A stretch of DNA of 64,000 nt from Chitinophaga deserti. Its GTDB lineage: Bacteria > Bacteroidota > Bacteroidia > Chitinophagales > Chitinophagaceae. The stretch is taken from the NCBI RefSeq assembly GCF_003149455.1, contig NZ_QFFK01000004.1, positions 372,001 through 436,000 of the forward strand. The letters run 5' to 3'. Below, piece after piece: positions 18,101 to 27,777 of the stretch (position 1 is its first letter; every line of letters starts with the position of its first letter). Made by a program: the position numbers and the translations under genes. The notes beneath the pieces are model-generated. The model made no database searches. It was not told where the DNA came from and saw only the letters and a list, made by a program, of their open reading frames with translations.

Positions 18101-18895
18101 CTAAGCAACAGGCTGATAGTTCTCCACCTTGATTTCGGCAACTGTGCCTTTAGGTGGATTTTGTACAAAGGTGATGTTTCCCCCGATAATATTCAAACGG
18201 CTTTCAATATTTTTTAAACCCAGGTGGCCCGTCTTATGCCGGGAGCTCTCAAAATTTTCGATCAGCTGGCCGTTTCCGTCGTCTTCAACACGTATGGTAA
18301 GGAGCTGGGGGGTGCTTTGATAGGTTATCAGTACTTTATCGGCTTCGGCATGTTTGAGGATATTGTTCATCAGTTCCTGCACCACGCGGTACACGTTCAG
18401 GGCCTTTTCCCGGTCTACCGGGTAAACACTGCCATCTGTCCGGAACTGGATGGCGATCTGCCGGTTCTTGTTCATGATGCTGGCGAAGGAGTCTAACGCA
18501 TGGCTGAGACCGAGGTTTTCGAGGGTAGTAGGGTGGAGGCTCTGGGAGATGAACCGGAGCTGCTGGATGATGGTATCTGCGAACTCCTTGGTTTCCTTGA
18601 TCTTCTCTTTTTCCCCGTTGCCGGCAAGTTGCTGGAGGTGGTTGAGGCTGAGTTTGAGGACAGACAGCTGGGCGCCCACTTCGTCGTGGAGGTCTTCCGC
18701 AATCCTTTTCCGTTCAATTTCCTGCCCTTTGAGCACGGCCACGAGGCGTTCTTTCTGCAGTTGAAGGTCTTTATCCTTCAGAATCAGCTTATACTGTATC
18801 ACCTGCTTTTGTTGTAAAACCACCATGATGACCACGAAAATACCGAGGCTCATCATAACGATCGTACCCGCCAGAATTAAGTGCAGCGTGTTCAT
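18101..18895 (-). CDS. Membrane histidine kinase, HisKA_3 type (module 1, gene C)
   Basis: 264 residues from ATG 18895. One N-terminal transmembrane helix (ILAGTIVMMSLGIFVVIMVV), a ~35-residue coiled-coil linker, then the HisKA_3 dimerisation box with phospho-acceptor His in RIAEDLHDEVGAQLS near 83. The HATPase domain shows EDDGNG and GHLGLKNIESRL. It lacks an extracellular sensor domain, so the signal probably comes from the multi-TM protein whose stop codon overlaps its start (ATGA). A longer start would lie inside that gene. Confidence 0.92.
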   Translation of the reverse strand: MNTLHLILAGTIVMMSLGIFVVIMVVLQQKQVIQYKLILKDKDLQLQKERLVAVLKGQEIERKRIAEDLHDEVGAQLSVLKLSLNHLQQLAGNGEKEKIKETKEFADTIIQQLRFISQSLHPTTLENLGLSHALDSFASIMNKNRQIAIQFRTDGSVYPVDREKALNVYRVVQELMNNILKHAEADKVLITYQSTPQLLTIRVEDDGNGQLIENFESSRHKTGHLGLKNIESRLNIIGGNITFVQNPPKGTVAEIKVENYQPVA

Positions 18896-19566
18896 GATCT
18901 CGCTCTTTTGAGTTTTTGCAGCCCAATATAAAAAACAATCACCTGAATAATGCCCGAAACCCAAACGAGGCCCTGTATTATCCGGAAAATATTGATGATT
19001 TCAGGGCCGGGCTTGTCGTTTAAAAGGATGTTGAAAGAAAGATAAAGGAGGAAGCTGCAGCAATGATACACAAACAGGCCTGAGTTAAACCAGAATGCCG
19101 GGATGGATGTGATAAGTATGGAGCGTTCAATAAGCGATTCGTCGCGCACGAGCTGCATAAAGAACAGGATACCGTATACGATAAGCCAGAAGGTTCTGAA
19201 GGCAACGAAGATGGAACTGAAGCCGTGAGGGCCTCCGATCCAGAAAAAGTCAAGGGCAAATACAAGGGTGGTGACGGGGATCAGCCATCCGATAAACTTT
19301 TTGGTAAAGGGCTTTTTGAGGACTTTTCTATAATAGAAAGATAAAATGTAGAAACCGACCAGGGACATGATGGAATGCCAGGCGAGGTTGTGTTTAAAAA
19401 TGCGGGAAAGAAGATCGGCTCCAACGTTCAGTATCACGATATAGATGAGATACACGTAAATGAGACGTTGTTCTTTATCGAACAGCCGGTAGTTTAAAGT
19501 GAAGGGGATCAAAAGCAGGACTTCGATCCCCATCATAAAGTAAAAAATATAATGATGCAGCGGCAC
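18892..19566 (-). CDS. Multi-spanning membrane protein (module 1, gene B)
   Basis: 224 residues, nearly all hydrophobic, with about seven predicted helices. Not matched to a named family. It is translationally coupled to the kinase gene (4-base overlap) and sits 10 bases after gene A. The protein at 55085-55735 has the same length, helix spacing and partner genes and shares scattered residues (a late P-x-FW segment and a following aromatic helix). Best read as the membrane sensor or signal transmitter of the kinase; this role is inferred from context. Confidence 0.7.
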   Translation of the reverse strand: MPLHHYIFYFMMGIEVLLLIPFTLNYRLFDKEQRLIYVYLIYIVILNVGADLLSRIFKHNLAWHSIMSLVGFYILSFYYRKVLKKPFTKKFIGWLIPVTTLVFALDFFWIGGPHGFSSIFVAFRTFWLIVYGILFFMQLVRDESLIERSILITSIPAFWFNSGLFVYHCCSFLLYLSFNILLNDKPGPEIINIFRIIQGLVWVSGIIQVIVFYIGLQKLKRARS

Positions 19567-19576
19567 TTAATTGGCT

Positions 19577-19984
19577 TTATCCGTTGGATTCGTCGGTGTC
19601 AGAGTTCAGGGGGTTTGCTGTGGCGCAATCGAAGGGGCACAGCACTTCGCTGGTGAGAATGTCGCTGTCGCGGGGACCGGTATCTTTATCCAGTGTGCGG
19701 GTAGCAGGGGTAAGCATATCATCGCCATTTGCATCGGTAGCAACCACAATAAACTTCTTATCGCGTTTGCCATCGCCATCCATGTCAAGACCATAATACA
19801 CCCGGATACCTACAGCACCTTCTTTAGACAGCAGCTGCTGCAGCTTTTCAGCACCAAAGAACTGAGACATAACGGGATCCTTGTGTTTCTTTCGTTCCAC
19901 CTGGTCTACCCGGTACTCCTTCGTGAGCTTTGCGCCCTTTGTGAGGGAAATGAACTTTCCGCTCTCTTTAGTGAATTTAGCCAT
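19577..19984 (-). CDS. Small protein with C-terminal CPxxC motif (module 1, gene A)
   Basis: 135 residues, not recognised as a named family. No signal peptide is evident. A basic N-terminus (AKFTKESGKF) is followed by QFFGAEKLQQLLSKEG, GIRVYYGLDMDGDGKRD (calcium-loop-like DxDxDG spacing), FIVVATDANGDD, and CPFDC near the end. The paralogous position at 54447-55085 encodes a protein with the same order of features: WFSTERIHALL, GVRFYLANY, TFVMVTT and a late CPPPKNC. First gene of the module, 10 bases from gene B. Possible ligand- or redox-responsive input protein (inference). Confidence 0.65.
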   Translation of the reverse strand: MAKFTKESGKFISLTKGAKLTKEYRVDQVERKKHKDPVMSQFFGAEKLQQLLSKEGAVGIRVYYGLDMDGDGKRDKKFIVVATDANGDDMLTPATRTLDKDTGPRDSDILTSEVLCPFDCATANPLNSDTDESNG

Positions 19985-20411
19985 TGTAAATTTTTTGCGT
20001 TAGTAATAATGAAACTGAAAATATCGCGGGTAAAATTATCATAAAAATGCAGTTCTCCTACTCACCGGGTATAAATCCTTTTTAAGGCTGTTGGGCATTG
20101 AATATCAGGAGAAATTACTGCCATTGCGGATTTGGGGCAATAGTGGCGGAGCGGGGAGAGGGGGATTATCCGTAATACCACTCCCAAAATGCGTAGAAGT
20201 ACGCATTCGGTATTTCGCGGGGTTGAACGCTTGATTAAGGAGTGAATTCTCTCAACCTTTGCGATGTGGACTATTGACCATGTAGACAGTGCAACAGAAG
20301 GCCTTTCTACCATAGTTTGTTTCGTTAGTATGCAGAGGGCAGCCGGTGCCCCCAAACCGGTAGTAACACAGCGTAACCCCCAAAATGTAAAGAACCAAAA
20401 GTGAAATCGCT
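19985..20411. other. 427-bp divergent intergenic region
   Basis: It separates signalling module 1 (minus) from the 20412 gene (plus), so it should hold both promoters. No clean TAnnTTTG element was recognised, and no coding frame or repeat stands out. Composition is mixed, with no long hairpin. Confidence 0.4.
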
Positions 20412-21299
20412 ATGAGTTACCTTTTAATTGGCAACATCTCTGCGTTGATCTGTGAGGAGTGTATGGAACCCCTGGCCGACGCGCGCATCAGGATTTACCT
20501 GCCCGAAGGCCCACACGACCCCGATGTTCTGGCCCGCGGTATCTTCAAAGATCTGCACCAGATCCCCGGCACCGAGGTAAGGGCCAAATCGGACCGCCTC
20601 CTCGCTGAAGCCGGACTGGACAGTGACGGAAATTTCTCTCTGTCCTGGGACGAGCTCCACCTGTTCACCGAACCGCTGGAACTCGACATCTGCCTCAACA
20701 GTGTGCCCGGAGCACGCAACACCAGAGATGGAAGGGCACAGTATCATCTGAGCACCTTCGTGCCACATTGGAAAAGAGACCGCGACAAGTACCTCGCCGC
20801 TTTTGCGTACGTGGTACCTGCCGAAAAATGGTCTGCCATCCGCCGTGATTTTGGCGCCTGGGCCGTTGCCGGAACCGTCCGCCATGCAGACACCGGCGAA
20901 GCCCTGAGAACTGTCAGAGTCGAAGCCTACAACGCCCTCAACGATCAACTGCTGGGCCGCGGTTACACCAATGAGCTGGGTAAGTACAAACTGTACTTCT
21001 CCCGCGATAAGCTCACCGGCAGCCGCATGATGCAGATTATCCGCGATGGACGCTACGGTATCTCCGACTCACCGGACGTCTACTTCAGGATCTTCGACCG
21101 CGGTATTCCCGTACTCGAAGAAGACAGTTCAAAAGCACAGCGCCCGGAAAGACTGCGGATCGCCCACTGCTCACGGCAGAACCTGCAAGCCAGGCCTGCA
21201 ACCCAGCCCCGAAAACCCGGCACCTTCACCGGATGGATCAACGGATTCATCTCCGGAAAGGTTAGACCCCAGCATAAGGGCCGGTATGTTTCGTATTAG
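20412..21299 (+). CDS. Unknown protein with two beta-sandwich-like (transthyretin/CarboxypepD-like) segments
   Basis: 295 residues, no signal peptide or membrane helix, family not recognised. Two segments share a pattern. Residues ~8-95 go from GNISALICEECMEPLADARIR to DSDGNFSLSWDEL and LELDICLN. Residues ~155-215 go from VAGTVRHADTGEALRTVRVE to TNELGKYKLYFSRD. Both resemble the ornament-type beta-sandwich of carboxypeptidase regulatory domains. The C-terminus is basic. Stand-alone gene with a downstream terminator. Confidence 0.6.
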   Translation: MSYLLIGNISALICEECMEPLADARIRIYLPEGPHDPDVLARGIFKDLHQIPGTEVRAKSDRLLAEAGLDSDGNFSLSWDELHLFTEPLELDICLNSVPGARNTRDGRAQYHLSTFVPHWKRDRDKYLAAFAYVVPAEKWSAIRRDFGAWAVAGTVRHADTGEALRTVRVEAYNALNDQLLGRGYTNELGKYKLYFSRDKLTGSRMMQIIRDGRYGISDSPDVYFRIFDRGIPVLEEDSSKAQRPERLRIAHCSRQNLQARPATQPRKPGTFTGWINGFISGKVRPQHKGRYVSY

Positions 21300-21334
21300 T
21301 ACCGCCAATGTTGGAAAGCCCCAAATATCAACAA

Positions 21335-21376
21335 ACAGCTGCCCGCCCCCCAAGTCTCAAAGGGTGGCTGTTTTTT
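21335..21376 (+). terminator. Terminator after the 20412 gene
   Basis: AACAGCTGCCC pairs with GGGTGGCTGTT through two G-U pairs across a 13-base loop; six T follow. Confidence 0.65.
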
Positions 21377-21482
21377 CTTTCCCAACGTACAGACAGATCC
21401 CTATACATCCCCAACCCGGCAAGGTCACGAGACCGCCGGGCGTTATACAAGCCCTCATCCTTCAGTAAATAACCATGATTGT

Positions 21483-22403
21483 TTACCGGTGAAATCCCGG
21501 ATGGAACTGCACCAGCATATCCCGGAGGTACTCCCGGTTCAGATGCGTATAGATCTCCGTGGTGGTAATACTCTCGTGCCCCAGCATCTCCTGCACCGCC
21601 ACCAGGTCTGCCCCGCCTTCCACCAGATGCGTGGCAAAGGAATGCCGGAAGGTATGGGGAGAAATGTTCTTTTTAATATTCGCCATCATGGCCAGCTGCT
21701 TGATAATGAGAAAGATCATTACCCGCGTTAATCCCTGGCCCCTCCGGTTCAGGAACAGGATATCCTCATGCCCCTTCTTTATCTTATAAAACTGCCGGTA
21801 CTGCTGTATATATATATTAATATGCTCCATGGCCGTTCCGCCGATAGGAACCAGTCTTTCTTTATCTCCCTTCCCCAACACCTTTATATACCCTTCCGTA
21901 AAATGCAGCTGACTCAGCCGCAGTCCCACCGCCTCACTCACCCTTAACCCGCAGCAATACATCGTTTCCAGTATGGCCACGTTGCGCTGCACAATATCAG
22001 GGTTCTTGTTTTTGGGATCGAGGGAAGGCACCAGGGAGATGATGAGATCGATTTCTTCCACGCTGAGGAAGTCGGGCAGCTTACGCGCCGTTTTAGGTGC
22101 CTCCAGCAACTGGGAAGGGTCGTGAGGGATAAGGTCTTCCAGCTGGAGGTACCGGAAAAAGGTACGGATACCGGAAATCATCCTTGCCTGGCTGCTGGCC
22201 GTCATACCCAGCTCCGCCGCCCAGCGTACGCATCCCTCCAGCTCCGTCAGTGTAATGGCATCCGGCGATACAGGCTTCTGCGCCTGCACGAGGTAACGGG
22301 TCAATATCCGCACATCCCGCTCATATGCTTCAATGGTATTTTGCGACAGCGACCGCTCTACCCGCAAGTGCGCCCTGAACCCGTTTATCGATGCATCCCA
22401 CAT
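21483..22403 (-). CDS. xerD: Site-specific tyrosine recombinase XerD
   Basis: 306 residues. N-terminal SAM-like core-binding domain (NGFRAHLRVERSLSQNTIEAY) and C-terminal catalytic domain with the pentad: Arg in CCGLRVSEAVGL, Lys in GKGDKERLVPI, HxxR in SPHTFRHSFATHL, His in LGHESITTTEIY and the nucleophilic Tyr in EIYTHLNR. Length and sequence fit chromosomal XerD, which resolves chromosome dimers at dif with XerC. No dif site was recognised here and no mobile element borders it, so it is treated as the housekeeping enzyme. Confidence 0.92.
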   Translation of the reverse strand: MWDASINGFRAHLRVERSLSQNTIEAYERDVRILTRYLVQAQKPVSPDAITLTELEGCVRWAAELGMTASSQARMISGIRTFFRYLQLEDLIPHDPSQLLEAPKTARKLPDFLSVEEIDLIISLVPSLDPKNKNPDIVQRNVAILETMYCCGLRVSEAVGLRLSQLHFTEGYIKVLGKGDKERLVPIGGTAMEHINIYIQQYRQFYKIKKGHEDILFLNRRGQGLTRVMIFLIIKQLAMMANIKKNISPHTFRHSFATHLVEGGADLVAVQEMLGHESITTTEIYTHLNREYLRDMLVQFHPGFHR

Positions 22404-22636
22404 ATCCGTAAAAATAGCGGAATGATTTCACATATGTCTTTGTATTAAACAATTGTGCTATTTAACCCTCCTAAATTGGATAAAACACCCATAAAAACGC
22501 GGCTTCTTGAATATAATTCACAAATCAGTTTGAATAATTAGAAATAAACGAAGGAAAAACTGCATTCTTTTACTACTTTTATACCCGCTGATTTTTAGCA
22601 TAAATGTTAAATTGATTGTCTGAACTTACCACAGTT

Positions 22637-25600
22637 ATGTCTGATTCATCGCTCAAAAGGATACACAAGCTGTTAGTGGCCAACCGCGGCGAGATCGCCG
22701 TCCGGATTTTAAGAGCAGCATCGGAATTACGGATCAGAACCGTAGCGATCTTTACTTATGAAGACCGTTACTCCCTTCACCGTTACAAGGCAGACGAAGC
22801 CTACCAGATCGGGAAAGACGATGACCCGCTGAAACCTTACCTCGATATCGAGGGTATTATCCACCTCGCGAAAGCGCAGGGGGTAGATGCCATCCATCCC
22901 GGTTATGGTTTCCTGAGCGAGAACGTTACTTTCGCACGCCGTTGCCGCGAAGAGGGTATCATTTTCGTAGGTCCCGATCCTGAAGTAATGGCCCAGCTGG
23001 GAGACAAGGTAGCCGCCAAAACACTGGCGCGCCGTGTAAACGTTCCCCTCATCGAAGATTCCCAGGTGAAGCTGGAAGATGTCGAAACCGTGAAAAAGGA
23101 AGCCCTCCGCATCGGCCTCCCCATCATCCTCAAAGCTGCCTCCGGCGGCGGCGGGCGCGGTATGCGGGTTGTCCGTGAAGAAAGCCAGCTGGAACGCTCT
23201 TTCCTCGAAGCAAGGGGCGAAGCCGGAAAAGCTTTCGGCGACGACACCATCTTCATCGAAAAGTTCATCGAAGAACCCAAGCACATCGAAGTGCAGCTCA
23301 TGGGCGACAACTACGGCAATATCGTGCACCTCTACGAGCGCGACTGTTCCGTTCAGCGCCGTTTCCAGAAAGTTGTGGAGATCGCGCCTTCGCCCAACCT
23401 CCCGCAGGAAACCCGCGAAGAAATATATAAATACGCGCTGGCCCTCGCCCGCGAAGTAAAATATAATAACGTCGGAACCGTGGAGTTCCTGGTAGACCGG
23501 CAGAACAAAGTGTACTTCATCGAAGTGAATCCCCGCATCCAGGTGGAACATACCGTTACCGAAGAGGTAACCGGTATCGACATCGTACGGTCGCAGATCC
23601 TCATCGCCAAAGGCCACCATTTATCAGACCCCGAGATCTTCCTCAAGAACCAGGACGATGTGCGCCTCAATGGCTTCGCCATCCAGTGCCGCGTTACCAC
23701 CGAAGATCCGGAGAACAACTTCACCCCTGATTACGGTACCGTGATCGCTTACCGCAACGCGGGAGGCTTCGGTATCCGTCTTGACGAAGGCAGCGCCTAT
23801 TCCGGCGTAAAAATCTCCCCCTTCTTCGACTCCATGCTCGTGAAGGTAACCGCTTCAGGCCGTACGCTTTCAGGCGCGGCAGGAAGGCTGCACCGCACGC
23901 TGAAGGAGTTCCGCATCCGCGGGGTGAAAACCAACATCCGCTTCTTAGAAAACGTAATTACCCACGATACTTTCCGTAAAGGAAACTGTACGGTAGGCTT
24001 TATTGACCAGCATCCCGAGCTTTTCAAGCTGTCGCCCATCCGCGACCGCGCCACGAAAACCCTCATGTACCTGGCAGACGTGACGGTAAACGGGCATGTA
24101 GACGTTAAAGGCAAGCATGACGGCCGCAAGTTCCGGGTACCTCACGTGCCTTCCTTCGACCCGCTGGCACCCGTTCCCGAAGGCACCCGCAACAAGCTCA
24201 TCACCATGGGCCGCGAGAACTTCACCCAATGGCTCCGCAACGAAAAGCCGGTATACTTTACCGACACCACCTACCGCGATGCTCACCAGAGCCTCCTCGC
24301 CACCCGTGTGCGTACCAAAGATATCCTCGCCGTTGCAGAAGGCTACGCCCGCAACAACCCGCAACTCTTCTCCATGGAAGTATGGGGCGGCGCCACCTTC
24401 GACGTAGCCATGCGCTTCCTGCACGAATGCCCCTGGAGAAGGCTCCAGCTCATGCGCGAAGCTATGCCCAACGTGCTGCTGCAGATGCTGTTCAGAGGCT
24501 CCAACGCCGTAGGCTATTCCGCTTACCCGGAAAACCTCATCGCCAAATTCATCGAGAAAGCGGCGGAGAACGGTATCGACATCTTCCGCATCTTCGATTC
24601 CCTCAACGATATCGATGCCATGACGCCTTCCATCGGCTTCGTGCGCAACAATACCACCTCCCTCGCGCAGGCCGCTATCAGCTACACCGGCGATATCCTG
24701 CACAAGGACAATAAGAAATACACCCTCGATTACTACGTTTCCCTCGCCAAACGCCTGGAAGACGCCGGCGCACACATGCTCTGCATCAAGGACATGGCCG
24801 GTCTTCTCAAGCCACAGGCCGCCACCGTACTGGTAGGCGCCCTGAAAGACGCGGTGAAACTCCCCATCGTACTGCATACCCACGATACCGCTTCCGTTCA
24901 GGCCGCCACTTACCTGAAAGCCATCGAAGCCGGCGTGAATGCAGTGGATTGCGCCATCGCATCCCTGAGCGGGCTTACCTCACAGCCTAATCTCAATGCC
25001 ATGGCCGCCATCCTCGAAGGCCACGAACGCAGCCAGCCCATGAACTTCGCTTCCCTCAACGAATACAGCAACTACTGGGAAGATGTGCGCGAATACTATT
25101 ACCCCTTCGAGTCAGACATGAAGGCTGGTACCGCACAGGTTTACGAAAACGAAATCCCCGGCGGCCAGTACTCCAACCTGCGCCAGCAGGCGGAATCGCT
25201 CGGCCTCGGAGAAAAGCTGGAGACCATCAAGCACAACTACGCAGTAGTGAACGATCTCTTCGGCGATATCGTGAAAGTAACGCCCAGCTCCAAAGTAGTA
25301 GGGGATATGGCGCTGTTTATGACAGCGAACAGTCTTACCGCTGCCGATGTGATGGACCCCACCCGTAACCTGGCGTTCCCCGCCAGCGTTCAGGGCTTCT
25401 TCAAAGGAGAGATAGGCCAGCCTTATGGCGGATTCCCCAAGGAACTGCAGAAGATCGTACTGAAAGGACAGGAGCCGCTCAACGGCAAACCTAACGCACA
25501 CCTCGCTCCGGTTGATTTCGACAGCGACTTTGCCGCCTTCCAGCTTAAATACCCTTACGCTGAATTCCTCGATTACCTCAGCTACCACATGTTCCCGAAA

Positions 25601-26089
25601 GTATTCGAAGAATATTATCAGCATGCACAGGTATACGGCAACGTGGAGGCCATCCCTACACCGGCATTCTTCTACGGACTGAAGCTGGGTGAGGAAATCC
25701 TCATCACACTGGGCCAGGGTAAAACCATTATCGTAAAGCTCCTCTATGTGCTCCCTGCCGATGAAAGCGGCATGCGCACCGTAGTGTTTGAGCTGAACGG
25801 TTATACCCGCCGCGTGCAGGTGCGCGATCGCTCCGTGAAAAGCGAAGTACCCACCAATAAAAAGGTGAGCAACACTGCCAGCGAAGTAGGAGCCCCGCTA
25901 CAGGGCAAACTGTCGAAGATACTGGTGAAAGCCGGAGACAGCATAGGTGCCAACACCCCGCTGTTTATCATCGAAGCCATGAAAATGGAAACCACGGTAA
26001 CGGCAACACGCGACTCGAAAGTAAAATCCATCCACCTGCGCGAAGGCACCATGGTGCAGCAGGACGATCTGGTGGTGGAGCTCGAATAG
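22637..26089 (+). CDS. pyc: Pyruvate carboxylase
   Basis: About 1150 residues, the full single-chain form; makes oxaloacetate from pyruvate, bicarbonate and ATP to refill the TCA cycle. Domains in order: biotin carboxylase (1-~455; LLVANRGEIAVRI, ATP loop ASGGGGRGMR, EVNPRIQVEHTVTEE); carboxyltransferase TIM barrel (~530-800; FTDTTYRDAHQSLLATRVRT, IKDMAG, LHTHDT); tetramerisation/hinge region; and biotinyl domain ending with the lysine motif EAMKMETTV about 35 residues from the C-terminus. ATG 22637 is preferred to a TTG seven codons upstream. Monocistronic. Confidence 0.96.
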   Translation: MSDSSLKRIHKLLVANRGEIAVRILRAASELRIRTVAIFTYEDRYSLHRYKADEAYQIGKDDDPLKPYLDIEGIIHLAKAQGVDAIHPGYGFLSENVTFARRCREEGIIFVGPDPEVMAQLGDKVAAKTLARRVNVPLIEDSQVKLEDVETVKKEALRIGLPIILKAASGGGGRGMRVVREESQLERSFLEARGEAGKAFGDDTIFIEKFIEEPKHIEVQLMGDNYGNIVHLYERDCSVQRRFQKVVEIAPSPNLPQETREEIYKYALALAREVKYNNVGTVEFLVDRQNKVYFIEVNPRIQVEHTVTEEVTGIDIVRSQILIAKGHHLSDPEIFLKNQDDVRLNGFAIQCRVTTEDPENNFTPDYGTVIAYRNAGGFGIRLDEGSAYSGVKISPFFDSMLVKVTASGRTLSGAAGRLHRTLKEFRIRGVKTNIRFLENVITHDTFRKGNCTVGFIDQHPELFKLSPIRDRATKTLMYLADVTVNGHVDVKGKHDGRKFRVPHVPSFDPLAPVPEGTRNKLITMGRENFTQWLRNEKPVYFTDTTYRDAHQSLLATRVRTKDILAVAEGYARNNPQLFSMEVWGGATFDVAMRFLHECPWRRLQLMREAMPNVLLQMLFRGSNAVGYSAYPENLIAKFIEKAAENGIDIFRIFDSLNDIDAMTPSIGFVRNNTTSLAQAAISYTGDILHKDNKKYTLDYYVSLAKRLEDAGAHMLCIKDMAGLLKPQAATVLVGALKDAVKLPIVLHTHDTASVQAATYLKAIEAGVNAVDCAIASLSGLTSQPNLNAMAAILEGHERSQPMNFASLNEYSNYWEDVREYYYPFESDMKAGTAQVYENEIPGGQYSNLRQQAESLGLGEKLETIKHNYAVVNDLFGDIVKVTPSSKVVGDMALFMTANSLTAADVMDPTRNLAFPASVQGFFKGEIGQPYGGFPKELQKIVLKGQEPLNGKPNAHLAPVDFDSDFAAFQLKYPYAEFLDYLSYHMFPKVFEEYYQHAQVYGNVEAIPTPAFFYGLKLGEEILITLGQGKTIIVKLLYVLPADESGMRTVVFELNGYTRRVQVRDRSVKSEVPTNKKVSNTASEVGAPLQGKLSKILVKAGDSIGANTPLFIIEAMKMETTVTATRDSKVKSIHLREGTMVQQDDLVVELE

Positions 26090-26111
26090 TTTTTATTTTT
26101 AAGATTGGTTT

Positions 26112-26143
26112 AAGGCCTTCCGGAAACGGGAGGCCTTTTTTTT
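26112..26143 (+). terminator. Terminator of pyc
   Basis: AAGGCCTTCC / GGGAGGCCTT stem with one G-U pair, loop GGAAAC, followed by eight or more T. Nearly the same hairpin follows the first ZU5 lipoprotein gene. Confidence 0.88.
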
Positions 26144-26316
26144 ATGCCCGGAAACCATCCCCGATCACTTCACGCATATCACCCAACCGCCTGCCATTCT
26201 TATCCGACATCCCGCAGCAGGGTGCTTCACCACTTTAGGTCAGTCCGGTATATTTATTACACTACAACCCCGAGCCCATCCCTTCATACGATTCCTTAAC
26301 CCTTTAAAAAACCGTA

Positions 26317-27567
26317 ATGCACAAACAATTATTGACCCTATGCTGCATGGCAATGCTCTTTTCAGCCTGCCACAAACCTGCCAGCCTGAAACCTGAAAAA
26401 TCTCAACTACTTAAAGACCAGAAAATGTCGGCCCTTTCGGAAGAAGGAGATCCCATGCCCGAAGGCACACCCGATGACACACCAATAGCCGAAACGTCTA
26501 TCGGTTCTGCAGGAGGAGAACTTACCAGTACTGACGGTAAAATAAAAGTGACCATTCCCGCCGGTGCGTTGGCCACCAGTCAGAACATCAGCATCCAGCG
26601 GATTAGCAACACCAATCCCATGGGAGCCAACAAAGGTTACCGCCTGTTACCACATGGCCTCCAGTTCGCACAACCGGTGACTATTACCTTCAGTTACGAT
26701 GAGAAAACCATGAACGGCACCCTCCCCGAAGCACTGGGGATCGCTTTCCAGAACGATGAAGGTGTTTGGTGGGCATTGCCTGTGGTGACAGACACCGCCG
26801 CGAAAAAAGTTACTGTAAACACCACCCATTTCTCTGACTGGAGCCTCTTTAAATCCATGGAGTTGCTGGTTTTTCTGCCCAAAATACCGACATCGGGTAG
26901 TACCCCCATGTATGTATTTTGTGATGACGATTTACTTGCGCCCTTACCAATAGCCGGGAAAGCCATACGGGAAAGGCAACTGGCCGCAGAGCCTTATATC
27001 GTAGAATGGTTATTACTGGGTAATGGCCTTCTTACACCTTACGGAGCCGAAGCAATATATACGGCGGCCGATTATGTAACACCTCCGGTCACCGTATCTG
27101 TAGAACTCAGTCCGAAGGATGGGAAACAGTATATACTAAAGGCCAAAATCGAAATCGTGAAGCTTCAAATGCAGGTCAGAGTAGACGGGGGCGCCTGGAA
27201 AAGTTATCCGGCAACAAAACCCGCCTCATACATTGATGATTCCTGGTATATGCAAAACGTGTCAAGACCCGGTGCCTGGGATTTGCTGTACATCACGGCC
27301 AAAGTACCCAAAAGTGGTGGCAGAGCGCCACTCTCTGACTTCAACTTTGTACTATGGGATAATTCTCCCATGAAGCTGGGCATCTATTACAAAGAAACAG
27401 AACTGGGGCCTACACTGATCAGTCCGGGTTTTATTGAAGTGTCGGCAAACGAAGATGAAGATCAGTATATCTTCGGCAGGTTCGAAGTGGAGAAAGCCGG
27501 AGAGACCTATAACCCAACCGTTACGCATAAATTGGAAGGCTTCTTCCACGTGATGAAGGCGCCATAA
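26317..27567 (+). CDS. ZU5-domain lipoprotein 1
   Basis: 416 residues. Signal peptide with lipobox LFSAC (lipidated Cys near 18), so probably anchored in the outer or inner membrane. Residues ~60-170 form a ZU5-like domain: IGSAGGELTSTDGKIKVTIP, PAGAL, SIQRISN, YRLLPHGLQFAQPVTITF and THFSDW. The C-terminal half is beta-rich (LQMQVRVDGGAWKSYP, SPGFIEVSAN, GRFEVEKAGE). It is the first of three tandem paralogues. Ligand unknown; such domains in exported Bacteroidota proteins are usually taken as protein-interaction modules. Confidence 0.75.
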   Translation: MHKQLLTLCCMAMLFSACHKPASLKPEKSQLLKDQKMSALSEEGDPMPEGTPDDTPIAETSIGSAGGELTSTDGKIKVTIPAGALATSQNISIQRISNTNPMGANKGYRLLPHGLQFAQPVTITFSYDEKTMNGTLPEALGIAFQNDEGVWWALPVVTDTAAKKVTVNTTHFSDWSLFKSMELLVFLPKIPTSGSTPMYVFCDDDLLAPLPIAGKAIRERQLAAEPYIVEWLLLGNGLLTPYGAEAIYTAADYVTPPVTVSVELSPKDGKQYILKAKIEIVKLQMQVRVDGGAWKSYPATKPASYIDDSWYMQNVSRPGAWDLLYITAKVPKSGGRAPLSDFNFVLWDNSPMKLGIYYKETELGPTLISPGFIEVSANEDEDQYIFGRFEVEKAGETYNPTVTHKLEGFFHVMKAP

Positions 27568-27590
27568 TGTTGTATTTTTAATATGGGCGA

Positions 27591-27620
27591 AAAGCCTTCC
27601 GGAAACGGGAGGCCTTTTTT
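27591..27620 (+). terminator. Terminator of ZU5 lipoprotein 1
   Basis: AAGCCTTCC / GGGAGGCCTT-type stem with loop GGAAAC and six T; almost identical to the pyc terminator. Confidence 0.85.
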
Positions 27621-27777
27621 ATTCATTCGGCTCCCGTAGAACACCATCCACCATTAAGCCACTTTATTTCACTGCTGAGAAAATACATTTCATAAGTTTG
27701 GAAACGCAGCTGAAGACATCCGCTCTATCTTCCCGACCACCCGCATGTACTTTTGTAATTGCAAAATCACAAAGCTC

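Noticed and set aside
21483..22403. Integrase of a mobile element
   Set aside because: Sequence and length fit chromosomal XerD and no attachment sites or mobile genes flank it.
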